Below the pieces are notes generated by a model. That model searched no databases. It was not told where the DNA came from and saw only the letters and a list, made by a program, of their open reading frames with translations. Of a DNA stretch of 64,000 nucleotides, positions 1 through 13,000 are shown piece by piece. The DNA is from Ascaris suum (taxonomy: Eukaryota > Nematoda > Chromadorea > Rhabditida > Ascarididae). A program made the position numbers and the translations under genes. Each line of letters begins with the position of its first letter. The first letter of the stretch is position 1. The stretch is from assembly GCA_013433145.1 (NCBI GenBank), contig CM024171.1, positions 186,001 through 250,000 of the forward strand, written 5' to 3'.

Positions 1-3000
1 ATTTGCATCATATGCTTTATATAATCTCTTAAATTGTATTTTAAAATTGTAGATTAAATTTAAATTACACCACAGTGTGAAAATGTTTCGAATGGTAAGC
101 GGTTTCGGTGGTCAATGAATGAGTATTGATCAGTTTTATTTGAAATTAGTGTTTCTAATAAACTTACGACTCATTCATCTCGATACTTTCAAGTGAGATT
201 CGAGATTTTAATAAGCTTTTAGGTTGAATAATTGAATTAGGTGTTTTATTTATGATATGCGAATATTTGCATCAGTGGATTTTATTTTCATCGACTGTTG
301 AGAATTTCAATTTCAAAAAGTTGATAAATTAGAAAATAGTTATGATGCAACGATTGTCACAAATGCTAATTTAGTAATATTTTCCTCAACTATATTTTAT
401 TTTTTTTTATTGCCTGAAAAATTTCATAAGCCATTTAATTTTTTAATCATATTAAAATACATCGTAGTGATTTTCTACTAGAGCACAACACTAGTAACGT
501 CACCTATATTATAAATTAGTTAATGTAAGTGATTTGAATTTTACACAATTTTGAAGAAATATACGGATGGGTTATGCGCATAGCGCAACTATCATCACAT
601 TGTATAGCCATTGTTATGGCGATGAAGGAATTCTCTTTTTTCTTCCGACTCGATACATGCAAATGTTTGCTATGTGTTCACGTTACGTTCTCGTTGCAGG
701 GTAGCTTAAGATAGAGGGAGCAACAAATGCAAGCAAGCATGGATCGATGGTTCTATTAGCCACCGAGATACGTCACCAAGATCTTCGCTGTAATTAGTTG
801 ACCATATCCGCACGTCCTTTTTTTGTTGGCGCTATCCATAGTGATTCCTTGAATTTTATTAGGAGAAATTTTTAAAGATTTTGTTAATCTATTTAATGCT
901 TATTAAGCGTCAACTTCTGAAAATCTTTATTCTTGCGTCTGTAAAAAGTTTTGTTATCTTCACATTTCCATGGATCATATTATTCTCACTTGACTTTTTC
1001 TATTTGGAACATTCTAGATTAAATTATTTACTGAGCCGTGGATATTAGTCGTGTGAAGCAAACAAATTCAAATTTAGATGATAGCGAGCAACTTAATGCA
1101 AAAGTCATTGTACGAATGCCCTTAAATTGAATCGTATCCTTAGTGATAATGTGATAAAGCCTTAACAGTGATGGCGTTTGCAAAAATTTTTAAAATTACC
1201 TTCAACAGTTATTTGTTTATGGAAAGTCTTTTTTATTTTTGTGAAGTGAATTCTTTCTCAGTAGTTCAATGCATTTAGCCATCCCATACATAATTCACTC
1301 TTTTCCATCTTAACTTCTTAATGAAAATTTCTAGCCGTCTAATTTGCTTCTTTTCTTTTCTCAGCGACGTATGTAAAAATATCAAAAGATAGTCCATTTT
1401 TTCTTTCTATCAAAAGATCCTCTTCTTTCACCATTCCATCAAAAATTGTTTCAGGTAGGTGGTAGTCAAATATGGAATAATAACTATGTGAAGGGAATTA
1501 TTAATAACGAAGGTTTTTTAAAAATAAACCTGATGAGAAAAAAGAGACGGGGTGACATTTTCTATAAAAGTTACTTTTTTAATCCCACTCACCAGGGCAA
1601 ATATAGAATGCCATTCGAAAAAAACCGATTATAGAAATTTAAAACGAGCAGACGCATTTATTCACAAAAAAAGCAACCGATTGCAGTGTTTACCGAACGT
1701 CAATGCGATATACTGGAGAGTATAGGAAGCACTAAGACGGAAGTTTGATTTTTTTCCGTGTATAAAAGACTCAAAATTGAACCTTTTGAGCACTTCGAAG
1801 AATAATCGAAATCCCGTCTCTAGAACACTTTGCTTATGTCGACTGGATTTTTCATTTAAGAAGTTGCACAATTTCATATCGGATTACTACCATTTAATTG
1901 GGTGCAAACTTTAATTAATAAGGCTCAAATGCTTTTTAGTGCTAACATATCTTCCAGTGTTTCATTACGTGCGACATCATTACCTTCAACGATTTGGAAT
2001 TATCGTATTGCTTGAAAACAAAAGAACAACTGACATTTAAAAATATAATAATGTCTGCAGATGGCTTTATATTTATTGCACATGAATAGGGCAATTTTGT
2101 TGTAATTTTGACAATTTATGATGAGCTTTGCTGTATTTTATTGGCATAAGGAACGTCTATTGCTCGAACCTATTGCATATTTTATTGACATGATGCAGCC
2201 ATCATATTAAGCCTGTAGGCTCAATCCTGCGCCCTTCTTATCCTCCCTCCTCCAGTCCTTCCTTTCGTTCCATAATTGCTTTTGCGTCGATAATGCATCG
2301 ATTAATAACTCAATAATATCTATTTGAAATGTGCAATCAAAATTGCATACTTATTGGACATTGTGAATACGAGGCATATTTGATCACATCAATGTATAGT
2401 ATAAAGTAATAACGTTGTTTACTTCTATTATTTGAAACGAGCTTGTTTAGGTGCATTTGTTTATATGAATGAGCAGTTGTAGACATATCGACTCTTTTCT
2501 GGACAAGAGGGATAACAATTAAATGTCGAGGTCAATTTCGATGAAAAGATGTGGCATTATAGGTATAACACATTTTGTATATGTAATATTTGTGAATATT
2601 TGTAAGCACCGTCTTTGCCTGGTAACCAATCTCCACGAAATTTGATCACTGAAAGATTGAGACTCATCTTTTTCTAAGTCGTAGCACCACTTTTGTACAG
2701 ACCAGTAGCCCAGTGCTCATCCTGAGTTTGTATCTGAGCTTTCGCCTGCCCCAACAGATCTCACCAGCTATGCAACCAAATGAAGGTTTCGGCAGGCATT
2801 GTGTAAGTCGAAAAAAAAGTTTCAAAATGCGGTCACTCAGAAAACTTTCAAGTTTTTACGCTTCAGGTTATCAACGTTCCTAATATGTCTTCAAATTGTA
2901 TTGAATTAGATAGCAGTTTTTACGCTTTATGTCATTTACGTAAGGTTCCACATCATGAAGCAAAAGAAACAGCGGAGATGGGGCAATGCTTCGTGTTTCT

Positions 3001-4103
3001 CCTAAACGAATAGTGATGCTAGCGGCAATAAATAATACTTTTATAAAAACCATTGTTTAAATTGCAGCAGTTTATTGCTTCAGCTAAGAATAAAAATTTT
3101 TCCGCAATTTATGAGGATGAATGTGATGCAGTTTAGGCACATTTTATATGAGATATGATGCAATTTAGGTGTTGTTATTCACTTATTAAAATAAGAGCAC
3201 AAAACGGTTCGTTTAATAGACGAATGCAGGCATTATTGACGTTATTGATGGGCTGAAATGGACTTTTTAGTGCTCGTTCTATCAAGTGCTGAGTTGAAAT
3301 TGGTTGAAAATATTGATTTTGAGTATTTGTAGAAGGATATTTTTGCTTCGGAATATTTTTTAAGAGCTAATCTGAAATATTCGTCCAAAAAGGTTCTCTT
3401 GCCTCAAAGGTACAGCTTCAGCTATAAGCATCTTGCAAAGGTATATTGCAACGTTTGAAAGAGAAAAAAGCGTTCAATTCCAGGATTTTTGTTAGCAGCA
3501 AAAAATATTTTAAATGGGTCAAACAATTAAAATTAGCATTACTAGGCCTATATTAAACAGTACGAAATTACTACAATTAAATAGTATAACTTTAGCCCCT
3601 CAAAAGTAAATAAAGCGAGTCAGTGCTATCTTGAAATGCAGCAATCGTTGGCCTCAATGATTGCTGCGCAACGGTGAATTCACATAGGTGATTTGCTCGT
3701 TGTCTTTAAAGACAATCAACGACAATTATGTACGTGATCAACTAAATGCATATTGTTGATTAGTAGCGCGACATTTCCGCTTGGAGAGCATTTCGATAAA
3801 AATTGCGATGTATTTCGCTGTCGTTCATAGCAAATCTTAAAACTGTCTTTCACACACCAAAATAGTGCGTCAAATTTTTTTATAGAACAGTCAGTTGCTT
3901 AAAATAACCAATTAACTATTTTATTATAACTTATTTATAGCGGAAATCCCTTAGAAATTCTTCATAGTTATTGATATATCAGCATCAAATAAACGCAAAA
4001 AGATGTTGATTTATGGAGCACTTATCGAAGTATAGAGCGTTTATTTGCGCTCTTAAAAGTGAAGTCAGATTTGAGTGGTAGGAATTGTTTGGATCCATTG
4101 ATT

Positions 4104-4106
<3 letters not shown>

Positions 4107-4190
<84 letters not shown>

Positions 4191-4202
4191 TATATATATA
4201 TA
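4107..4202. repeat. (TA)n microsatellite
   Basis: An alternating TA tract of about 95 bp, interrupted once by an extra A near 4183. The Tyr-Ile open frame across it is an artefact of the repeat. Confidence 0.97.
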
Positions 4203-5387
4203 AATTTATTGTATAATGTATTGACTTTCCGATGCGCCGAGGCCGTGAGCCTGTCTTTTATCCATTTCTGATTCACGATTTTCGAAACTTTTGGATAATC
4301 TGCATCGTGTAAGTCGCGAACAAGCCAGTTACTAATAGATAGAAAACTGCGATCCAACAAATAATTCACACTAGTTTTTTTCGGTCAGAATGAAGACATC
4401 AAATGGTTGCTGAAATTAGTGTCGTACCGCAAATTTACGTAATGCTCTTCGTTCTAGAAAGCTTCGAGAGAGTTTTCTTTTTTTTGTGCAATAACAGTAA
4501 TGATATGAATCTTTATAAATGATTCATAAATTATGCTATCATGTCCAATCTTCCATTGTTTTTCTCACGCTAAGATGTTTGTGTTGATAAACTCAACAAG
4601 ACTGAAAAATGTTGGAAATTTTTGCGCATTTGATTGAAAATTTTAATGAAATTCTTCTTGCTTAAAAATATGAGATGCCAATATAATATAAAAATTATTT
4701 CAAAATTGATTAATTTTATTGAAAGAAGTAGTGTTTTGAAATTCTGTTATATGCCTTCACTATTATTCGCTTTCGTCGAAAAATTTAATCATCCGCTCTC
4801 CTTACTAATAAATTAAAAATTTTGCTATTGATTTTACCCGTGATATCTTATTCACCAAAATTTGTGTTTTATCGAATCATATACACCTAAAATAGTAGCT
4901 TTATGAAAATAGTGCTATCAGTGATATGATAGGAAAAAACCTTCTTCTCATTAGAAATTGAATATTCCATCATATTTCAGAACTAAAAGCGATTATACTT
5001 CAGCCGAGCAGCATTGTTGATTGAGATCGAATTCTCTCGAACACAACAAGTCTACGTCCGCTGCCGATAGAGTTATTGGAAAAACGCGACGAGGCATGCA
5101 CATGTGCCACTCAGTGAACATTTATTTTGACTACTAAAATATCTCACGTTTATTGCAGTCATCGTTTAGTCACTTTCGTATATTCATATTAGCGTCAGGT
5201 TCAATAAACAATAACCAATCATGAAGAAGTTCTCTTGGTGAATTATAAGGGTTAGGAATTTTTCCAGGAAATGATTTATTTTATTTTTAATGAGTGGACA
5301 AGTAAAGTCGCTTAAAATCTTCGTAACGTTTTATAGATGAAGAAATAAACGTAATAAACATAACGGCGTGGTAGGCGATAACAGTGC

Positions 5388-5575
5388 AATAATAATAATG
5401 ATAATAGTAATACCAATAAAGTAATGATGGTAATAGTAATGGCGGTGAAGTAGTGATAGTAATAGTAATAATAATTAATAATGATAACAAAACAATAACA
5501 ATGAAACAATAATAACAATAAATATAATTATAATAATAGTAATAATAATAATGAATAATAATAATAGTAAAATAA
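5388..5575. repeat. Degenerate AAT/ATG-type trinucleotide repeat
   Basis: About 190 bp dominated by AATAAT, ATAGTA and GATAAT units with scattered substitutions. It is an old imperfect trinucleotide array. The Leu/Tyr-rich frames on the minus strand come from it. Confidence 0.85.
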
Positions 5576-6923
5576 CAATTGGTGGTTACGATGAGGAATG
5601 ATTTTTGTAGGGAAATTTTTTAAATGCAAAAATGAAATCTTCATTTGACAGCACCCATTCGGGAATTATCTTATTCGAGTTTGCCGGTTTTTCGGCTATG
5701 CAACTTAGTATAGACAGCAAAGCGCTTCGTAAACTCAAATGCAATCTCAACGAAAGCAACAATACGTAATTCTTTTTTCATGGGCCTTTCATTCACGCTC
5801 ACGCGCATACCCCCCACATTTGTGCGATTTGAATGCGCCGATGATTGTTTGCTCTCCTATTCAATCCTTACATTCAAAAATATATGAAGGTACGATTATA
5901 TGAGTCGATTCCTTCTTGTGCTTTCATCCAGGTGTTGAATAAATGAACTTCCAAGTTAAGGATTTGTTTGCATAGCAGTAAAATAAGCTGTTCATTTTAA
6001 ACTTTCAAAATGATCTAAAATGTTATAGTCTATTTAAAATTTTTCGGCTTTGTTTTCTGGATTTCTGCATCCTTGAAATGTTTGCATTGATTCGATTCCT
6101 ATCATTTATTCGGAGAGTTAGAATTTCATTTTCTTCAAAATGTTTTTTTGCCGTTTTATTATCGAAAGCTTTTCAATCATCAGCTGCCTCGTGCTTCATT
6201 CCGGAAGTTGTTTAGGGTGGCATGAAGTGGTGACGATTGATCTATGACTTGTTTTTTTTTTTTCGCACGGTTGCCTCTTAAGAAGTAGTCTCATAAGGTT
6301 GATAAAGTGCACCACAGTTTTGGCGATAACGTTTTTAGCGATTTCTACGCGTAAAGTGTAATCCAATTTCCTCGCAACTATCCTGGTTTGCTATTATTTT
6401 TCTTGGATTTCTGGACAAATTTCATAATGAGTCTTCGAGGATGTAAATTTACAAAGAGGAATTTTTCTCTATTGTTACAAAGTTAAATCTCAGTCATTCA
6501 TGAAAACTTTTTCATCTCAACTAATCCTTTGATTTTAGGGATTTTTGCAAAGCGTTTGTTTGTTGGTGAAGGCAGATAATCCTGTTGATTGTACAATATG
6601 CAATGCATTTTTCATTTTTTGGCGTAGATAATAATCATACATCACACGCATCACTTCCGTTTATAATTGCAATATACAAGCACATTTCATTCGTTTCGCA
6701 CTGTCATTCAATATTTACGTGGTCGTTGTGGGTATTTTGCTCGGAAGAATGTATTCCAACTGCACAGTAAAACTTTGAATAACCCGTCTTCTTTTAGATA
6801 TGTATGGGAATAAATCATAAAAAGCGTTCATTTAGCTGAATCATCGTTGAACGCTTCTTTTGTGCAATTACCGGTAATTAGCGCAGGTTTGCACTTGAAA
6901 AATTTGCTCACCTTTTGCCCACT

Positions 6924-9565
6924 TTAGTAAGGGAATTTTACGGCATTAGCTTTATTGTAAGCTCGTTCACCAGGTAACGGCTGTATCCAAGAGGTATATT
7001 GACCTGCCATCAGTTGCATGTAATAACGCACCGTATAGTTACCATTACACATATTCGTCATGCAACAGTCATCGCATCGTACCATATCTGTACCGTAGCC
7101 ATCTGATTCGCACATTCCATTACATATCTCAGCACACGTACGTACCACTGCACTGAATGCTTTTAGCGATGTCTCCACAGTGGTCTGCAAGTGATTTATC
7201 AGTGCTAAAAAAATCTTTATTGAAAAATTTTTATCCAGAAATTTCTATCCGATAACTATTTCAGAGAATTGAACAATCATTACAAATTATTACTTATTAC
7301 TTTACTATATTACCTTTGAAAGTAAGTAATGCGATCAATGATGCGATATAAGTGAAACAATTTGCGAAAAAAGAATATCATTATTCAATTTGGTACCGTA
7401 GAACGCATTCGATGAATTTAGCTTTTATACAATAAATACCGTAAAATTTCATCACTGAATCAAGCAGCGTGTTAAGCCACTCCATCTATATTATATTATA
7501 AACAGATAAATCATTCCGTCCATTAATTTTGTCATTTTATAAATTAGAGTTTTAAATCTTACTCGGGAAAATTTTTTGTCCCTGGCAATTTTAAATTGCT
7601 AGATACTATGATGGCCAAAAGCGTTAAGGATAGAAAAGTTACTATATGTTTGCGTCTGATTTGCTTCAGTGATATCCATTACCAACTTCTTACGCATATT
7701 GTTTGTTGAAAAATTAGCTTTTGAGGATTTTATTGTCACCACATATATATTGTTTTGCTACTACATATGTTATTCAAATAGCCACATCGTTCTGAAAAAT
7801 AATATGGTCCCCCAAACGGCTATTCCGACTATTTTCTCTAGAGTATTTATTAAATGCTATTCTAATTGGAATTTCGAACAATTCGAGTCATATCTCATCA
7901 TTTCGAATGAAACTATGAACAACTGACCTTTTTAACCGATTCCTAAGTATATTGCGATTTTAGTAATCGAAACGAGCCAATAACTCCCTAAATTTCTAAT
8001 TTCTACGATTTCTTGCATTTAAATGTCATAACTAGGCCGCAAATTCTTTCCCACTTGCTATGATAAAGCAGCGTCAGCCCTCATTAATGAAACTGCCAGC
8101 CTTACATCATCACCTCACTCCCATTCAACGTATCCATGCTTTTCTTATAATCGATTCATTGCATATGTTCACCGTCTTAACAAAAGGTAAAATGCTTTAG
8201 TCGTTATCACTGACTCTCAGAAATGGTGTGTAATAAAGTTTACTTTTACTGTTTTTGCCTTTAGAATCCTACAAAATGAAATCACCCCACTCTTCTTGTT
8301 CTCTATTTATAAGGAAGATTAGTATCGATGAGAGAGCTTTGATCTGTGGTGCTTTTATTGATCATTTCTCTTTAGCTATCCGAAGCAAGACTGATGCCTT
8401 AATGTTACTTTTGGAATCTTTAAAAAAAGGCCTGCACCCAGATAATAAGAAAGCTGGGGGTGACAGTTTAGAAAGAAATGACCATATAATTCCTTGTTAT
8501 GAAGAGAGATCAAATTATATAAACCACAGATATATGAGGTGTATTAGGCACAAATTCTTTTGGTCACATCAGAGACTTGTGGTGAATTGTGATTAATGAA
8601 GCGCCTTCAATGCGAGGAAGTAACAACAGAGTTCCCTCACCTCTTTTATGATCTCATGTTAATCCAAAATTTATTTATTTATTTATTTTAAAGTCCGAGT
8701 TGAGAAAGCAAACGAAAATCTATGTTTATCGCTGCTGTTATGTTATATTCCCAAAGCTTAAATTTAAAGCTTAACATTTGCTTTTTCGTATAAGAAACTA
8801 CATCTCATCAGCATTGTAATCACCCACCCTGTCGCTCTGACATGTGAAGGAAAAAGAGGGAGGGAGAGCGAGAGAGAGAATCGATACAAACAAGAAGAAA
8901 GCTTTGCCAGGTTGTTATAAAGGTACATATTTCTTGGCCACAACTTGGCCACAACCGATCATACAATAAGTGCACTTTAGAAATAACTAATGAAAGTATT
9001 ATGACACCCTATAGAATAAATGGGACTGATAATGAGCTACTTGATTCAAGTTAGTCTGCAATATCCTAAAATTAACTAAGTTTAGAAAGACCAACCTAGC
9101 TAGCTCCTCAAATATCTTATTATATTTGTGATTCCGTCGGAGATTTGCCTTGAAGTAAGACTTGAGTTTTCTATTTTTCTAGGTTATGTGGACCGCAAAA
9201 CGTCTTTATCTTTCTCATGTTTCGCTAAGAAATATGCTACAAAAGAAAATATGCTATTTTTGCATTTATTAAATGATGCCCATATGCAGTATGTGTGCTT
9301 ATTTCATCGTTAACGAAAATAAACGATGAATAAAATTTACAATGCAATACTTTTCCCATGGTGCACACGGTTTGACGGTTAGATCCTTCTCAAGAAGAAC
9401 GAGTGTTTCATTGGCACAAAAGAAATCGTCGTTTTCAGGCGTTGGTTCAAGCATTGAATAGGAACACGAATAGCAGTTGAGTGCTTCTAAAGGAGCAATA
9501 GTGATCGTGAGCAGAAACTGAATAAACCAAAGAATCCTCACGAAACGAGCCGAACCAAGTGGCAT
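6924..9565 (-). CDS. Secreted Ly6/uPAR (three-finger) domain protein
   Basis: Two coding exons, 9565-9341 and 7184-6924, are joined in phase 0 across a 2.2 kb intron with GTAAAT donor and TTGCAG acceptor, giving 161 residues. Residues 1-28 form a signal peptide with a hydrophobic run ending at Ala28. The mature chain opens with the typical LNCYSC and its cysteine-rich part closes with CCMTNMCN, the usual end of a Ly6/CD59 domain. Twelve cysteines are at 31, 34, 50, 67, 74, 92, 96, 100, 112, 115, 116 and 121. The 39-residue tail has no hydrophobic stretch, so a GPI anchor is unlikely unless a further exon was missed. The start is the first true ATG; an upstream non-coding exon may end at 9662 (CAG before GTAAGC), with an acceptor just before 9598. 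Family members are adhesion, receptor or channel modulators outside the cell; the partner here is unknown. The DUSP gene diverges from it. Confidence 0.8.
8276..8596 (+). CDS. Unassigned 106-codon frame inside the Ly6 intron
   Basis: An ATG-started frame of 106 codons lies on the strand opposite the Ly6 gene, within its only intron. It follows a pyrimidine-rich acceptor-like site (TGCCTTTAG at about 8256-8264). The product would be basic, with no signal peptide, membrane segment or motif I recognise. Length and splice-like context favour an exon or a small nested gene; the lack of any family resemblance and of a donor argues for chance. Confidence 0.2.
   Translation: MKSPHSSCSLFIRKISIDERALICGAFIDHFSLAIRSKTDALMLLLESLKKGLHPDNKKAGGDSLERNDHIIPCYEERSNYINHRYMRCIRHKFFWSHQRLVVNCD
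8671..8690. repeat. (TTTA)n short tetranucleotide tract
   Basis: Five tandem TTTA-type units in the Ly6 intron. Confidence 0.8.
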
Positions 9566-10084
9566 TGTGTGGATTCGAGACACGCACCGGGGAGTGTTCT
9601 ATACGCGGATCCACCAGTCAGCAATAAATACTAACTACGTTTGGTGATATTTACGGCTTACCTGCGCTATTTGCGCACTGACATATCATACGGCTCACTG
9701 AATACCGTGATTGATAGCCAACGACGTGCGATAGAGGCAGCCGCTACTTGGTTTCGCCCTCTTCACACAAGCTTATCGCTAACGCATTCCCTCACCCGGC
9801 AGCGTCTTGTGCTGCTTTAGCAGTTAGCCCTTCCTCAGAATCCGACAACGCTAGCCAAGTGCGGGAATCAGAAGTTTCACTTCATTGTCGTTATCTTTCG
9901 GTCAGAAGGGCATATCGATTAGCATCCGATTCCAAGTGACGGAATCTATCAAGATATTTTCACTGCCTTATTGGCAGCAATTCATTCTGGCACTGGCTAA
10001 AGACTCAAAATAAAAGGTTCCTGAAGTAGCCGAACAATCTCTATCAGAAAGAAGAAAGGATCAAAGGTGCTATTAAAGAATCTG
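9566..10084. promoter_or_regulatory. Divergent promoter region between Ly6 and DUSP genes
   Basis: The two start codons point away from each other 519 bp apart, so this stretch must hold both 5' ends. It contains a probable Ly6 5'-UTR exon border at 9662/9661 (GCGCAG before GTAAGC on the minus strand), a possible acceptor before 9598, and an acceptor-like CTATCAG ending at 10047 before the DUSP start. Its centre (about 9715-9930) is more G+C-rich than the surroundings. No TATA box or named factor site can be claimed. Confidence 0.45.
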
Positions 10085-13000
10085 ATGCAAATGACTGAAC
10101 CAAAAATAATTGCACGTGATGCAAGTGCAATCTCTGAAATTCGTCCATATCTTCATCTCAGTGGGATTGCACCATTAACGCCACGTAACTTAAAACCGTT
10201 CGTTTTCATTTTTTTAGCTGCTTGTTTTTGAAAAAAATAACGTAGAAAGATTACTTGATACTTATTACTAGTTTATTGTATATTTTTCACTTAATAAATG
10301 GTTAAACGTAATTAAATTTGATATTTAATAAAAATTATTTAGTGAAAAAAATCTTAACAGTATTATAACAACTGCTTCACTTATGTTGTGTTTATTTCGA
10401 ATCATTAAGGTTGCTACAGATTCTCTTTAATAATGCGTCGAAAACTGAGAAGCTGCTATCTTGTCACAGGCGATAAATTGACGGATCAGAGCCTATGGTT
10501 GTAGCCCACCTGCTGCATCTTCATATTTTTGAAGAAATACAATCCCTCACTTCATTTAGCACATATGTTCGTTTAGATTTGGGAATCAGTTTTTCGGCCA
10601 TTTTTTTAAAGCAAACTGTGGAGAGTTTGTGGCATAAAATTGAGTATAATTGAATATATGCAAATAGGCATGTCTTCATCGTCGAAATAGGGAGAGTTTT
10701 TTAATAATACGAAAATCATTCAACATTTTCTTTCTATGGAAAACATAGGTGAAAAGTTTTTCCTCTCCTTCTTCCGGTTCTTCTGCCATATGTTGAACAT
10801 TTTCGCTGTATGACCAAATCCGTTCTGACCAATTTTAACCAATATGACCAATATTTTGTTATTGTTCTGAGCGAATTGTTGATTGCAAATAATATACTTC
10901 TACATGGATCACATAATTTTTGACAGCCATGAAATGAGCTCAATTTTCAGCCGAAATACCAATCGGAATATACCAATAAAAATCGTAAAAATTCCAAAAG
11001 CGCAAGGAAATATGTAATGGCTAAACCGTTATGTCAATTTTTATATTGAAGGCGAATCGCATTCCTCTTTAATGTTTATACTTTGCAATCAATGTATCCA
11101 TCGCTTTAGTGTTTATTCTCAACAAGAATCCTTTCTTTTCTTTTTTTCGCAGTGAAATAATACGATCCAAAAATGCAGCAGATTTATCGAGTTCAATTTC
11201 TTGTGCTCTTCGTGTTGAGCAGCATTAAATCACTCGTTCCCCCTTGAGTGCCATTCACATAGAACAATTTTTCGGCACCATAATTCTGTGGAAAAAAAGC
11301 TTCCTATGTTATCGTGTGAAATAAATAAGTAAAAATATGGATGCGAACATAAATAAAAAAAACAAATAAGTAAATAAACAAATTAATAAATTAATTTAAA
11401 AAATATGCAATATTTATTTATTTACTTAGTTATTTGTGTTTGTTTATGTTTATATATATTAAAAAAACAATCCATCCTAAAAGCATGTGTTTTCATTTAT
11501 ATTTGCATTCACAATTCCACGTTTATATTCATATTTATATTGATATTAATATTCGCATTTAGTTTGTATTTCCATTTCCATTTATATTTGTATTCGTTCG
11601 ATTAGGTCTGAGAATGAAGGAGAGAATCATTTATGAAAGCAATTAGACAGCTGCTCTAAGCTTATGAGTCTTTTCAGCGTCAAACTGATTACTCCATCTT
11701 CATATCACCAGTCACTAATCTAGGCTTTTCTGGAAAGCTTTTTCGCACGAGCGTTTCATAAGTTTTCGCCGATGTTACTCTTCCTTTCTAATCCTCTCTA
11801 ATATCTTTTCTTTGATTTAAAATTTCGTTTTCATTACTTTCCAATATAGCTGTTCACTTATTAATTCATTTCCTCTCCAAAATTTGTGGCCAATTAGGCA
11901 CACTTTCCCGAAAACTCGTTTGGAGTTATATTGAGCGCAGTGAAATAAGTGAATTTCAGCTAAATGGTCGCTCTCAATAGATAGCTTAGAATAAACTTTA
12001 AAATTTACAATACATTAAAACTGTCAAGGTGAGAACAAATCGCTTATGCAGCAATAATAATTGGGATGTTATGGAATATGAGATGGTAAGAGCCTCTTGA
12101 TCTGATCCAATTTACAGGTTCACATGCATAATCAACTGTGTCGCAGGATTGCGTCATATAGCACCCTCACATCTTACCGTTTTGCATATTCCAATTGAAG
12201 ATGATGAGCAAACCGACCTTAGTCCTTATTGGCAACTCGTCTTCCAAACTATTGATGAGCAGAAGAGACTCGGTGGGAAAGTGTTGATTTTTTGTGGAAT
12301 GGGTATTTCAAGGTTAGCTGTTACCCTATTTTCAGTACATATATTTCCGCATGCCTTAAAAAGGTATGCGGAAATCCTGTATTCACAACACGACCAGATG
12401 TTGGAATGCCTGATTTGCGGTTATAAAAGCTGGAAGACGATAAATGAGCTCATTTCGCTTGAGGCTTCCTGGAGTATGGATGATTTTCCGAGAGGGAATG
12501 TTTTTTTGCACAGTGATTTGATTCCAAAACTTATGCACCTATTTTCTTGCTCTCACCAAAACAATTTCACCCGAATGGCCATTTATTTCCTCGCCTTTCT
12601 CGAAAACAATAGTGTCTAAAGATAGTGGGATACTATTTGCAAGGTAGCGCTACTACTCGCAATCACATAGACGTTAAAATTTCCATCAAATGATATGTAG
12701 AGACCAACCCCCACTGAAAATATCACTGAGCGATGCGTACATTTAAGAATGGTTATCAATAGTTGCTGAATAGCGGTGTTCACATGCTCAGGTTGGAATA
12801 TCTAGAATGTGTTTAACATAAAGTTGGTAAAAGTTGCAACATATCGTAAAAGTTGATTGTAGGTCGGCATCATTTGTTGTGGCGTATTTAATGTGCATAG
12901 AGAAGATGTCACTTTATGATGCCTATAAACATGTGCAACAAGTCCGCAACATTATCTGTCCTAATGTCGGCTTCTTCAAGCAGATGATCGAACTTGAAGA

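Larger units (their letters stand above)
1..6923. other. Intergenic left flank, no recognisable gene
   Basis: No frame on either strand resembles a known protein family, and I could not chain exons with matching phase. The stretch is AT-rich and contains two simple repeats, listed separately. One frame on the plus strand around 2651-2881 stays open for about 76 codons with somewhat higher G+C, but it has no good start and matches nothing I know. The region could hold 3' UTR and downstream sequence of the minus-strand Ly6 gene at its right end. Confidence 0.5.

Noticed and set aside
5287..5518. Leu/Tyr-rich minus-strand frames
   Set aside because: They come from the degenerate AAT-type trinucleotide array, open in overlapping frames.
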